64,000 nt of DNA. It comes from Calcarisporiella thermophila CBS 279.70. Its lineage: Eukaryota > Calcarisporiellomycota. Position 1 is the first letter of the stretch, and every line of letters begins with the position of its first letter. A model generated the notes under the pieces. The model was not told the origin of the DNA. It worked only from the letters and a program-made list of their open reading frames with translations, and did no database searches. The stretch covers positions 201,728 to 265,727 of the forward strand of contig NW_027192218.1 of NCBI RefSeq assembly GCF_041956535.1, read 5' to 3'. Below are positions 47,538 through 59,624 of this stretch, piece by piece. The position numbers and the translations under genes are program-made.

Positions 47538-49133
47538 CTAAGAAATTAAATTTTCTGCTTTAAGTCTGTTTGATATCTCGTAAAATAGATACGAGATATC
47601 GTTTCGTTTTACTGCATGTTCTAAAACATCACGAATATTGCATGAGACACCAAAGATCTATTAAATATATGGTTAGTTGTATTGTAATTGAGCATATTGT
47701 GCTTAAAACACACCTGAGCATTGACAAGCTTTTGTCTCGAATAAGTAACTCGAAGTGACACTGGATTCTCAAGTGGGGAAATAAAATGCACGGTAATCTC
47801 GTCTTTAGAGGTTCGCTCAATTTGTCGCACACCGTAGTTTGCACGGAAGCATTCAACGGTAGCCTTAACCCTAATTGATATCAGATGAGCAATCGAAAAG
47901 TATTCGAAGATCGAGAACAAGAACCTTTTATATCTTTCTTCTACAGTAGGATCACGCTGTTTTGATATTCGAATCGCCTCTGCTGCTAAGGTCTTAGCAA
48001 TTTTCTTATCGGCCTCAAGGAGATTCATCTCTTTTTCCATAGTCTCTAGCTCCCATTTGAGATCGGCGATACGAGGCTTTCTTTCATCAAGAGATTCGTT
48101 TATCTTCATCAACTCGTTCATCTTATCAGAATAGAAATCTCATTAGCTGCCATTAAATATTGTCTTTCTAATATACTCCAATTTTACCTGCTCTTCTAGG
48201 ATAACACGCGTTTCTTCTACAGTAAGTTTCTACAAAATAAACCGTTGAATTATAAGCATATTTCACAATAGCGTATAACATTTACACTTTTTGAATCAAG
48301 CTGTTTTCTAATGTTCTGCAAATCCGATTCCTAAATCAATGTTTAAATAAACCTTTACATGATATACTAGTAAGTAAAATAAAATACCATTTGATCGACT
48401 TCGCGAAGCATACGTTGAAAAAGTGCCATTTTTTCAGCTAGCTGAGCATGTTCTAAATTAAATATAATAACACACTCTAAACTTTGCTCTTCAGAATAAT
48501 AGATACACTCTCTGCTAACCATTAGATACTGTGTCGGCTACCTCTGAAATGGATTTTCGAAGAGCTTCAGAGTGAAGCTTGCTGTTTTTTAGCAGCTGTT
48601 TCTGCTCCTTATTTCGTTCCTCTATTTCAAATACCTAAATGTTATTATAAATGTTCGCACAATGGCAAACTCGATAAGTAAAAAGTTTACCAAGTTCTTT
48701 ATTATCACTAGGCTCAATGACTAGTGGTGGCTCTGGCTCAAGAATGGCCCTTAGAAACTTCTCTTTAGTTTCTTGTTCAAGATAATTGAACTTGAGTTTT
48801 GAAAAGTGCTCCTATTTTAATGGTATAATAAGTCTTTGAATCTTTAAATCGTTCAAGAGAAGTTACTTTAAAATATCTCAGGTCGGTATCTATGCTCTTG
48901 GGATGGAGGCCAATAATATCAGAATTCTTGTCATATTCTTCACGGCCAGCGCTTTTTTGAAAGAATTCATCACGCAATTCCTCTGCATGCAATTTGGTCC
49001 CTTGATATTCTTTCAAGAGCCTGTCGAAAAGAGAACGCAGTTGTAATTTAAATTAAATAAGTAAAATCTACGCTGTTTTTATTTACCGTTCACATTCATT
49101 CAATTTGATCTCGAATTTCGTGTCAATCTCCAT
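47538..49133 (-). CDS. Coiled-coil protein resembling kinetochore Sos7 (KNL1 partner)
   Basis: Eight or more short exons. The N-terminus (MEIDTKFEIKLNECERLLKE) leads to IIGLHPKSIDTDLRYFK and then KLKFNYLEQETKEKFLRAIL, a YLEQETKEKFL-type motif I associate with fungal Sos7. Sos7 binds Spc7/KNL1 at the kinetochore, as ZWINT does in animals. A long coiled coil follows (RKSISEVADTVSN, EHAQLAEKMALFQRMLREVD, KLTVEETRVILEEQ, ELETMEKEMNLLEADKK). A compact C-terminal domain (KATVECFRANYGVRQIERTS, DEITVHFISPLENPVSLRVT) ends, after one more splice, in IFGVSCNIRDVLEHAVKRND and NRLKAENLIS; this is RWD-like in length and layout. Family assignment is from memory of one motif plus architecture. Confidence 0.6.
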
Positions 49134-49554
49134 CTAGCAAAATCCTTAAAAAATTATATCAAAGATGTTTGACGCGTATTGGATTCGCGTTCAAAATTCA
49201 CAAATTATGACTATAGTCCATTTTAGGGAGATATGTATTGTGAATTAGAATCAAATTTTTGGATCAATTAAATCAGGGCTGGTCATAGTTCTATTCTATT
49301 ATAAATAGAAGTCGTAACTACATCCATTTGTATTGCGTGTTGCTTTAGCATCAAGTTAGATTGTGTTCTAGGATAGATCCTTAATTTTTCCTAATATTTC
49401 AAGAGTGAAGCAAAAGTATCATGTTAATCCAAACTTCCTTTCAGCTTTGGCCCACAATCTTAGCGATTAATTAAGGGAAGAGAATACTACGGACAGATAA
49501 AAGATGGGATCACTTAAGAATTAAATCTTTTATTTTTTACTACTATCTATACTT
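49134..49554. other. Spacer upstream of the Sos7-like gene
   Basis: 421 bp of AT-rich sequence without open frames of note. It contains the Sos7-like gene promoter and the 3' end of thymidylate kinase. Confidence 0.5.
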
Positions 49555-50511
49555 TTAATTAATAAAAAATAAATCTTGATTTAAGCTCTCGGTTTTACAC
49601 CGCTCAATACAGCTGAGTGTAATATCAAGAATTTTTTTATGTATGTCTTCAATCGATTGCCTTGCATCGATCATCTGAGGGAAAAGATAGGAGTAAGTTC
49701 ACTGCAAGAAGAAATATAATGTAAAATCTACCTCCCAGGACGGCTCTTTAAGTTGCATAAAAATATCATAAGTTTTGGATTGTTGCAAATGGTTTTCATA
49801 TCGCTCCTGCCCGTAGTCTCCGCGGAGCTTAGCATCCTCGATAGGGAGATCCATAAAAAATGTCAGATCTGGTCTCAGCAATCCGACATCCGGGCCTTTG
49901 CACCATTGCAGGTCAAGCCCCTGTATAGAAGATAGTATGAGCAAACAGCTGGTTGAAAATAATGACTCGATATATTTGTAATAGTACTTTTGCCGCTGAA
50001 TACGCTACTCCCGAATATGCCCATCGATCTACTACTAAAGTAACTCCATTATTGAGAAGGGATAACATGGTATCGCTACATATAAATTTATATGAATTTA
50101 GCCACCACTTATAGAACACTGAGCACCGGAAAGTTACCTACATATTTTCCCATCGATTAGCAGAGAATAGAAGATGAATGACATGATCCTCTTGCTCGCT
50201 CTTGTTATTAAGATATTCCTGAATCATGGCTCCTATCTTAGACGTCCTATCTATTGTTAAGAAACGCTATAAGTCGGAAATGCGCGCTTTTAATTCAACA
50301 TCGCTCAAATTTTACCGGGAAATCGAAGTCCTTTTGCGCGAATCCCAAGATTGTTCAACGATTCAACTAGCTTAGAACATTGGGTTGATTTTCCGGCACG
50401 ATCACAGCCTTCAAAGAGAATGAATGATCCCCGACTCATTTTAGCGGCGTTACGATGTACAAACCTTTGCAATAACAAAGGAATTGTAGTCGCGAATTTT
50501 TTGGTTAACAT
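49555..50511 (-). CDS. CDC8: Thymidylate kinase (dTMP kinase)
   Basis: Phosphorylates dTMP to dTDP, essential for DNA synthesis. Core start [20 protein letters not shown] (P loop [10 protein letters not shown]) at 50437-50439. Then [26 protein letters not shown] (the DRY-like motif reads DRW), [20 protein letters not shown] with FFMDLP, a lid with YGQERYE, and [20 protein letters not shown]. It ends [10 protein letters not shown] with TAA at 49555. Usual length, about six exons. The frame stays open upstream to an ATG at 50509-50511. That adds [24 protein letters not shown], a basic, acidic-free stretch like a mitochondrial presequence. I report the longer limit; the cytosolic form would start at 50439. 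Confidence 0.93.
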
Positions 50512-50599
50512 AAATTTTATATCGAAAACACAAAATGCGGGGTGTGAAAATTTCAAGTCGCCACCCTTTAATTTGTTGGCTTCCACTTGGTTTATTCGT

Positions 50600-52336
50600 T
50601 TATTCTTCCGATTGATTTCTATCATCCTCAGGGCTATCTTCTTCATCCTCATCTTCAATATCCATTACTGGAAATGTTAGTATTGCTGCAACACCAGTCA
50701 GTTGCTGAAGCTCTAAAAGTTATATTAACAGTTCAGCGTATTTGAGGCATGACCTGAATCAAATGCATAAACACTCACGTTCACCAGATACATGTAGACT
50801 GGAGAATATATGCACAGAACCACCCATGGCACGCACTGACTCTACGAGTTGAATGTATTTTCGGCGGGTAGGAATATCGGCAGACCTAAGGATGTGTCAA
50901 ATAATAATTACAGAGAAAATCAAGACAGGGGGTATATTAGTCTATTGGGCACACCTGAAGAGTTCATCGGTAACCAAAAGAGTCCCAATAGCACCACGTT
51001 CATTTGCTTTGCTGACGTGATCATATCCATAGAATGCGCGGTTAGGATCTTGGTTAAGCATCTGATAAAAGTTATCGAGTGCTTTAATCTCTGAGGCATA
51101 TTTGGTGTCGGCAAGTTTGGCTTGCACTGACGGATCTTGCATGACCTCCTGCAACGAGTGTTTGTGACCAGATGAGCAATGTATTAACAGAAATTTTGAC
51201 TTGTTTTCCAATAAAAGCTTGTTGTCAGTGCGCTACAAATTTGAGATTAGTAAATAAATAATATGTAATCATTCGTAAAAAGTGTAGTATACCACTGCTT
51301 CGGCAAATATATATTGATACAGCTGGTCCTGTTTAATAATAGAATTTGTAGCATATATACAAATATAATAAAATAAACTTGCATCATATGTTTATACCTT
51401 AACAAATCCTGGGCTAGCAATTATTACCCCTTTGACAATATCAAAATTGATATGCCGAAGAATAGCCTGATATATCTGTTCATAGAAACGCTGAAGACCC
51501 TATAGAAAATAAAAGTCGAAGAAATGAAAGTAGCATATTTGTTAATAGTAGTATGTACTTTTTCATAGTTTGTGACAGAGCCCTTGCGTTTTCGTGGGAT
51601 GGGAACTTCGATTCGTTGACGGACAATAGTCATATGTTGAGTAAGCAATACGAGATTTGCAAGTCCTATGTTCAATGAAATAACATATTCTTTAGAATAA
51701 TAATTAGATCATAATACAATAAAAAAAGACTGACCTTCTTGCGCAACTATGGCAGCAACATCGGCTTGTTTTGTGATGTCACATGCTTCTTCCACGCGTT
51801 CTAGTGCGATAGTATCCCATTCTGGTTTGAGAAGAGTAAAATTACGATGCAGCTCAAGATCAATCGTATGATACATTCCAAGCTAATGAAATATGTTATA
51901 ATTGAAAAAACAGCATGGATAAAGAAATGACCCACTTTAACATATTGATTTTCCACGACATTGCGACCATTTATGCGCAATAGCCTCGATTGCGCGTCAA
52001 AATCGATTTCTTCTACTGATATAGTAAGTGTTAACCGTATTCGCTGACTGTTAACTGAACCTGTTGAACTCTCTGACTGCACACGTCTAAAGTATAATCA
52101 TTAGCACATAAGTAAAGAATATTAAAATTTTAAATTGCTCTTACCGAATTGTAGTAGCTCTAAGTTGATCACCTTTTGAGATCAGATTATAGACATGCCA
52201 CATGTCCTCGAGCTCTTCCGGGTAAAGTGTAACATATCCCGAGCGGTCCTTCTCTATATATTTTTTGATAAGCTAACGGAATGGATTAGAATAAGTCGAT
52301 ATTGACTGCAATATCATCACGGGAACATACCCTCAT
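50600..52336 (-). CDS. DOM34: Ribosome rescue factor Pelota/Dom34
   Basis: eRF1-like protein that, with Hbs1, dissociates stalled ribosomes. The first coding exon is only ATGAGG (52331-52336); the spliced start is [20 protein letters not shown]. Then [20 protein letters not shown] (the Sm-like N-domain), [20 protein letters not shown], and a central domain with VVAQE-like text and [16 protein letters not shown]. The C-domain follows ([57 protein letters not shown]) and an acidic tail ([14 protein letters not shown]). There is no GGQ motif, as expected for Pelota versus eRF1. Seven or so introns. Its stop lies only 88 bp before the upstream ATG of thymidylate kinase. Confidence 0.96.
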
Positions 52337-52571
52337 AATTCGTATATACAATGGATACGTATTGGAAAATGTAAAATTATTGAACAAATTGTAGAAGTCA
52401 CAAAATCTTGGAGTTTGAAAAGGAAAATCCAATATTAAACGCTGGACCACCTAGCCGATTTCTATTGTTGTATTCGCGAGGCAGGGTTAAAGATTGATAC
52501 TTTGGTTTGACATGGAAGAAAGCAAGATTTTATTATAAATAAAGATTTTATATGGAGTGTGTGTTGGGTAT

Positions 52572-53231
52572 TTAATCGCGTGCCTCCCTTCTCTCTTTTA
52601 CTTCATTGTCTAGTTCTTCTTTTAATTTTTGCAGATTTTGCCATAGCCAACTATCTTCTGTCTCTGCACTTCCATTTGCTTCCAAAGCCGTTTTCTGTTC
52701 ATTATCACGCAAAATGGCAGCACGAAGATTACCAGTTCGATTGAAGATAATATGTCCAAGCCTGTCAGAAAACTCTTGTGCCTACGAAAAATAGAGCCTC
52801 CAATCAGCCAAAAATGCATTTTTTAAAATTTTTCATTGATTAATATTTACATTATTCACATCTAAATACCAGCTTAATGCTGCCACCACAATACCAGCAC
52901 CCGAAAAACACAAGAGTGTCCCTAGGCCCAGTGCTTTGAAAGCTTCTCTTCTCGCCAAGCTTCTAATATGCTCAGGTGGGCCAAATTGCCTTTTATAATT
53001 TGATAGAAAGCCAGTTCCAGAATGTTCGGACGGAGGAGCTACGATCAAAAGCTAATTAATAAAGGCTTCAAAAATTATATAAATAGGATATCTACTCCTT
53101 TTTTGTGTAAACCATATGGATCCGGCAAAGCCAGCAATAAATGCTACTGCAGATGCTCCAAAAAACGTTAATTTACTAGGAAGAGTTGAGGTATCATTTT
53201 GAGCATGCCTTGATGAATTTGGATTCGACAT
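52572..53231 (-). CDS. TMEM242: TMEM242-like mitochondrial inner-membrane protein
   Basis: TMEM242 assists assembly of the ATP synthase c-ring and complex I. The spliced product is about 170 residues: a first membrane segment (KLTFFGASAVAFIAGFAGSI), a linker, then SLARREAFKALGLGTLLCFS-GAGIVVAAL, which matches the ALRALGWGSL--W-GVG core of the family. It continues WYLDVNNAQEFSDRLGHI and a charged C-terminus (ETEDSWLWQN, LKEELDNEVKERREARD). Three exons; ATG 53229-53231 is the first in frame. It shares a 102-bp divergent promoter with AK6. Assignment rests on the second membrane segment and topology. Confidence 0.75.
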
Positions 53232-53333
53232 ATTAAGGAGCAAGTTTTCAATGACGGAGATCTAAACTCTGTATTTACAAAATTTAACAGTCACCTTAAC
53301 TCCACCTTGTTTTCCATCCAAGATTTAATAGAA
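53232..53333. promoter_or_regulatory. Very short bidirectional promoter TMEM242/AK6
   Basis: Only 102 bp separate the two start codons, the shortest divergent gap in the window. It must hold both core promoters and 5' UTRs. Confidence 0.5.
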
Positions 53334-54026
53334 ATGTCAGATCGGGATACACCTCCGCCTCAGCATAAACCAAGAAAACAGCCCAATATTCTTGTCACTG
53401 GTACACCTGGTACCGGAAAAACAACAACGTGCGAGATGATTGCTGAACAGACCGGACTTGAGCATATTAATATTGGTCAATTGGTAAAAGAGCGCGGCCT
53501 ACATGAAGGGTACGATCAGGAATTTGATACCTATATTCTTGATGAAGACAAGGTATACAATGGGAAAAGCTGATACATTAATACTTCGCGTATTGAATTT
53601 GAATAATCAATAATAGCTCTGTGATGAACTTGAGGAGGAATTAGCACCTGGAGGAAAAATTATTGATTTCCACTCGAGTGAATTTTTCCCTGAGAGATGG
53701 TTTGATCTGGTTTTGGTGCTACGAACGGACAATACAACTCTTTATGATCGTTTAAAAGCTCGGTTAGTATTATTAAGTGCTTAGCTTTGCTGGATATTAT
53801 AGATAAGTTATTAACATTTTGAATATTCTGGATTAGTGGGTATTCACAGCGAAAAATTACTGAGAATATTGAGTGCGAGATAATGCAGGTAGTACTGGAG
53901 GAAGCTCGTGAATCATATGCAGAGGAAATAGTTGTAGAATTACCGAGCAACACAGTTGAAGAAATGGAAAGTAATGTATCTCGAGTTTTGGAATGGTTGC
54001 GAATGTGGAGAGAGCGCCACCAATGA
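53334..54026 (+). CDS. FAP7: Adenylate kinase isoenzyme 6 / Fap7 (40S maturation NTPase)
   Basis: Nuclear NMP kinase-fold ATPase that acts with uS11 in the last steps of 18S rRNA maturation. Three exons. MSDRDTPPPQHKPRKQPNIL is followed by VTGTPGTGKTTTCEMIAEQT (P loop GTPGTGKTT). Then LEHINIGQLVKERGLHEGYD, FDTYILDEDK-LCDELEEEL, KIIDFHSSEFFPERWFDLVL (the Walker B-like DFHS-E-FPERWFD is diagnostic), VLRTDNTTLYDRLKARGYSQ, RKITENIECEIMQVVLEEAR and SYAEEIVVELPSNTVEEME. It ends WLRMWRERHQ. About 180 residues, usual length. ATG 53334 is chosen because upstream in-frame codons have no ATG. Confidence 0.96.
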
Positions 54027-54702
54027 TATCAATGGTCTGAATAAAGGAATAAGTGAGTCTAACATGACTCCTTGAGAACCTTTGCACGTATTTCTAATCG
54101 AAAAACTGCAATCACAATGCATTTTATATATTGATTTCGTCACGATACACTGATTTGTATTCCATGAAATAATTGCATCAGAATGGCATAGCAGTTGGAA
54201 AATATAGATTTTTCTGATGTATATTGTGAAATTCGCAGCAGCACCAGGTAAAGCCTAATTGCCTGAAAATCAGATAGAAATTATTGCATTAAACCCCATG
54301 ATTCAACGATTCTCATAGTTTATTACTTGAAACATATGTTTATATAAATGTCATTATCCAAAATGGTAGGCCTACTATCGCTTATGTATATCTTTTAAAC
54401 AGCAACCTCGAACTCAATCGAATGCTATCGATTAAGAATTAAAGAACACTCTATCAAAAGCTCCAAACTATACGAACTATTTGGAATCAGCAACAAGGGA
54501 TACTGAAACCTAACCTGATCTTTTAAAGATCTAGGTTACACAACAACAAGCGCGTAACTCTTTATAAAGTTTTGTAGAATTCGATGCATTCTTCTCAGGC
54601 ACAGAGACTCAAACTTTTATTATATTTAATATTTTATTTCCTCATTCACGGCGCTTTTTAATATAAATGATTCGGCAACAATCGATACTTAGTTCACAAT
54701 AG
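54027..54702. other. Spacer upstream of the forkhead gene
   Basis: 676 bp holding the AK6 3' end and presumably the regulatory region of the forkhead gene. No long open frame, RNA gene or repeat is seen. Confidence 0.5.
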
Positions 54703-55785
54703 ATGATAGATAAATGCAAAAATTCATCCTCTGATAACGGAGCATACTATTCTGAAGCCGTCGAATTAAGTATGGATCCAACATCTCACTATACCCATCC
54801 CCAGCTCCTTGTTTCTCCAGGCAATGAATATTCAACTGCAATGGTTGTGCAAGATGCGGGCGTTCACACCCAACATCCCTCTAGCTCATTCATGTTTAAT
54901 GACTCTTCTTGCTTTACGGCCCAAACTATGCTTTCGCTCAACGGATTTTACCCAAGTGATTTCTCATCCTTCCCTAATTATCCAATACTCTACTCGCCAC
55001 CACTTGGCGAGGATCCGGAAATGCTTACACAAAACATGCCTCCAATGATGCAGGATTCCTTTGCTAGTATTTATAACAATATGCTACCAACCTCAGATAG
55101 CGATGTTCCACCACTTGCTTATGAGAACGACGTTTTTCCGCAGGATAATTGCACTACCCCTTTTTCTACGCTGACCTATGATAATGAGGCACTTTCTCCC
55201 ATGTTTGAATGTGAAACGCCTGCTATCTCCATTGAACAAGATAGCGCTGAAGGATTGGGCAAATCACTTGATAATAGAGAATTGAAGGATGAACGGCCTC
55301 CTCATTCTTACGCGACACTTATAGCCCATGCGATAAACTCTAGCCCACAAAAATGTCTGACAGTGAGCGAAATTTATGAATGGTTTCTGGAACATTACCC
55401 GTATTTTCGCCACACTTCGTGCCCTTGGAAGAATTCAATTCGGCACAATCTAACAATGAAACGTTTATTTGTACGTGTACGACCTGTATCAGGCAAAGGT
55501 GGACTTTGGGCATTAGACTATTCTCTTCATAAAAAAGATATGTCCCTTCGATCCTTTTCAAAACGGCGACAAACGCCCGCACACTGCTCTGCACATGGCT
55601 CTTCTTTACGGCAAGGACGTACAGGAAATATCATTCCTAAGCGTGATCATCAACGGTCATCATATTCATCGATTGAATACCCACCCGAAAATAATATTGC
55701 TTGGAATAATCAAGAGTATTTTCACCACGCGCAATTGCAATCTGCATCGCAACTATTCGTATTCACGAACCAATGTGATACTTAG
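54703..55785 (+). CDS. Forkhead-box transcription factor
   Basis: Single-exon, 360 residues. The first 190 are Ser/Pro/Asn-rich with no domain. The forkhead domain is at about residues 195-275: ERPPHSYATLIAHAINSSPQ, KCLTVSEIYEWFLEHYPYFR, and recognition helix WKNSIRHNLTMKRLFVRVRP. The GKGGLWALDYSLHK wing follows. RPPHSY instead of KPPYSY and SIRHNLTMKRLFVRV instead of SIRHNLSLN--FVKV mark it as a fungal-type, somewhat divergent member. The C-terminal 80 residues are basic then Gln/Asn-rich. There is no FHA domain, unlike Fkh1/2. Target genes cannot be inferred. Confidence 0.93.
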   Translation: MIDKCKNSSSDNGAYYSEAVELSMDPTSHYTHPQLLVSPGNEYSTAMVVQDAGVHTQHPSSSFMFNDSSCFTAQTMLSLNGFYPSDFSSFPNYPILYSPPLGEDPEMLTQNMPPMMQDSFASIYNNMLPTSDSDVPPLAYENDVFPQDNCTTPFSTLTYDNEALSPMFECETPAISIEQDSAEGLGKSLDNRELKDERPPHSYATLIAHAINSSPQKCLTVSEIYEWFLEHYPYFRHTSCPWKNSIRHNLTMKRLFVRVRPVSGKGGLWALDYSLHKKDMSLRSFSKRRQTPAHCSAHGSSLRQGRTGNIIPKRDHQRSSYSSIEYPPENNIAWNNQEYFHHAQLQSASQLFVFTNQCDT

Positions 55786-56142
55786 CATTTCTCTTCACCG
55801 TGATAAATTTTCCACCTATCCGCCGGAAACTGGTTTTTCTTCTCTAACATCACTTGTATGGGGGAGCTGGATTACATCCCCTACTCTCTTCATCCTTAAC
55901 TTATCCATATGTCTCCCTTTCCTGCTTATTTTATTTGATTGTATCTTTAACTAGGGCGCTACTGTACATCGTAAATCATATCATACCATATATTTATATC
56001 TTTGGAATATCATAATGCTTATAATTTTATATCACAGTATAGATATCTTAGGATTAGCATTCATTTTATGAGAATTGCATAGCCTTTTTATATATTGTCT
56101 GATTGAATAAATCCTTTTTTTTATTGTTTGAACGAGTGAGCC
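55786..56142. other. Convergent 3' spacer forkhead/PUS3
   Basis: 357 bp, AT-rich toward PUS3, with AATAAA-like signals. Open frames here are shadows. Nothing else is seen. Confidence 0.55.
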
Positions 56143-57756
56143 TCAGTCATTATTTAATCGTGCTCGCTTTGCATTGTATTTTGCTGCAACAGTTTCTGCA
56201 GAATCACAGGTCGGCCGTTCCAATAAGGGAACATACCGCTTTAATGCCATTGTCCTTCCGCCCCCGAGCATTATTGTCGTAGGCTCTCTATCTGTTACAA
56301 GTTCCGGCAATCGTTGATCTTTAGTTCCACCCAACTCCGTAGTAATTTGGTCGGATATTTGGTCAAGTAAGGAGGCATAGAGAAGGGATCGCGTCGAATT
56401 TGCATTCCATTGCTCTTCTAGGAGACGATATAATCTGAATGGTGCCATTTGATGGCTCAGAGCTACGCCCTTTTGATGCTGCTGCATCATATACTGCCAC
56501 TGAATTTCTTTAAATTCACAATCATAAAGGACAAGGGGCAATTCGCTCGCCATTTCATAATGTGGTCGTGCCGGCGTATTTTCCACATCCAGAAGGCGCC
56601 CCACAATTTCCGGCTCTTCTAGTCCTTGTCCCACTAGGAATAACACTGCCATCATGCACCGTACCTGGTGCCATAAAAAGGCTGTTCCTCGCAAATGCAA
56701 TTCGAAGAACTCTCCACCACCTGGTGGATCTATACTCACAGGCCGAATATCAATTTCGAGAACTGTTCGATGATAGTTCGTGATCTGTTTTGACCCATCG
56801 AGTTTGCAGAAATTGCGAAAATCATGAGTGCCCAGAAAGTGAGAAGCCGCATTTTGCATGCGGATAATATCTAGCTTTCCTCGAGGGAAGTAATATCGAT
56901 AGGTACGCGAATGGCAATCAAAGCGTGCGTTAAAATCCGGTGGAACTGCCGCCCATGAAATCACACGGATATCACTGGGAAGGAGGCGGTTAAGTATCTC
57001 AATATAGTTTATCTCTTCTTTTTTCGGCTCCGTATACTTCACATCACACTCCATTGCTTCTTCTGCTGTCGCATTGTCATCGACTAAAGGTTTGACTACT
57101 TTGCCCTCTCCACCTTCTCCATTTATTTCTTCTGTCGATAGGTTACTCCTAACTCTTACACTTACTACCTGGCCGAATCCACTTACTCCTTTGTCTGTCC
57201 GCCCACATCGTGAAAAATTACAAGTCGTAGGACCCTCAATCAACCTTGCAGCCATCAGGGCATTGATTAATTCGCCTTCCACTGTTTTTATACCTTGCCT
57301 CGTAGCAGCTTCGTCATTCTGCGCTGCAAATCCTGAATATTCCCACCCTAAATATGCAATCCGTAGCGCGATTTGTCGCTGGGAATACTTTGACATATCA
57401 AATGGGCGATCTTTTTTGATTTTTTTACGCTTAGTCGGAGTTGAGGAAGTATCGTCGATAGTGAGTGATGAACTGGTTTCGGCACATTTTATTTCTAAAG
57501 TGGATGTTCCGGACTTTGCGTCTGTCTCTGGGGCATTCGATTGTTGATGTTTGAAAATCTTGTCATATTCTACTAGCTTGCGAATAAGCTCCTCTTTCGA
57601 CCAGCTTTCATACATTTTTGATTCGGGCATTATTGTAGACGCATGGAAAATAAAGTATTTTCGATATAAACCTGAATAACTTGCACGAGACGCTATACCG
57701 ACCCGAAGAGATCTTTCAAATAATTGCGTATATAGCTTTTTACAAACTGAGTTCAT
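56143..57756 (-). CDS. PUS3: tRNA pseudouridine38/39 synthase PUS3/DEG1
   Basis: TruA-family enzyme isomerising U38/U39 in the anticodon arm of tRNAs. Intronless. Core from MPESKMYESWSKEELIRKLV (ATG 57628-57630, 495 residues): RQIALRIAYLGWEYSGFAAQ, CNFSRCGRTDKGVSGFGQVV (catalytic Asp in GRTDKG), DFNARFDCHSRTYRYYF, LGTHDFRNFCKLDGSKQITN and FELHLRGTAFLWHQVRCMMA. VLFLVGQGLEEPEIVGRLLD follows. GWEYSGFA-Q and FRNFCK-D are typical of PUS3 over PUS1. The frame is open further upstream; ATG 57754-57756 adds 42 residues rich in Lys/Arg/Ser with one acid (MNSVCKKLYTQLFERSLRVG), like a mitochondrial presequence. I give the longer limit. It is divergent from KRR1. Confidence 0.94.
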   Translation of the reverse strand: MNSVCKKLYTQLFERSLRVGIASRASYSGLYRKYFIFHASTIMPESKMYESWSKEELIRKLVEYDKIFKHQQSNAPETDAKSGTSTLEIKCAETSSSLTIDDTSSTPTKRKKIKKDRPFDMSKYSQRQIALRIAYLGWEYSGFAAQNDEAATRQGIKTVEGELINALMAARLIEGPTTCNFSRCGRTDKGVSGFGQVVSVRVRSNLSTEEINGEGGEGKVVKPLVDDNATAEEAMECDVKYTEPKKEEINYIEILNRLLPSDIRVISWAAVPPDFNARFDCHSRTYRYYFPRGKLDIIRMQNAASHFLGTHDFRNFCKLDGSKQITNYHRTVLEIDIRPVSIDPPGGGEFFELHLRGTAFLWHQVRCMMAVLFLVGQGLEEPEIVGRLLDVENTPARPHYEMASELPLVLYDCEFKEIQWQYMMQQHQKGVALSHQMAPFRLYRLLEEQWNANSTRSLLYASLLDQISDQITTELGGTKDQRLPELVTDREPTTIMLGGGRTMALKRYVPLLERPTCDSAETVAAKYNAKRARLNND

Positions 57757-57876
57757 TAAGTTAAAGAAACCACTTAATTTGCAATATATAAAAGTCACAT
57801 AGTATGTGTCGCAGCTATATTTACAGTATTTGACTGTTATTTTTCTTCTTGCTAAATCTCTTAAAGAATTGCAAAC

Positions 57877-59185
<1,309 letters not shown>

Positions 59186-59624
59186 ATTCATTTTATATTC
59201 TATTTTTTTTGCCCTGATTCACACTTTTTCTTACAATTTTTTTTTTATGCCATTTATACAAACATTAAATTAATAAAAATCATAAAATTTGAGAATGCTA
59301 TAAAGAAACTTTGGGTAGAACTGTTTGAAGTACTATTAACTCTTTAGTGTTTAGTTTTGTTTGCACCATTATTGATTAATTTAGGGATGAAAAATTATAT
59401 ATAACCGATCACCGACAGGTGTTGAAAGAACTTTACACATCTCCACACAATCAGTAGAAAAGATGTAGCTCGCAATTCCCGATTTCCTTTTCTATTTCCA
59501 CTCAAGTATATCTGAGAATATTCTCAATCCGTTTATAGCACTTAAAAAATTATAACAATCTTAAAAAATAGAAGTAGCACAGGAGAGCAATGGACTTTAA
59601 TCCTTAAATTCAAGCGGTCTTTGT
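59186..59624. other. Convergent 3' spacer KRR1/aspartyl aminopeptidase
   Basis: 439 bp of AT-rich sequence with T runs and AATAAA-like signals for both genes. No gene is seen. Confidence 0.55.

Noticed and set aside
55595-55954. 119-codon frame overlapping the forkhead gene
   Set aside because: Shadow of the forkhead coding frame for its first half; no independent evidence.
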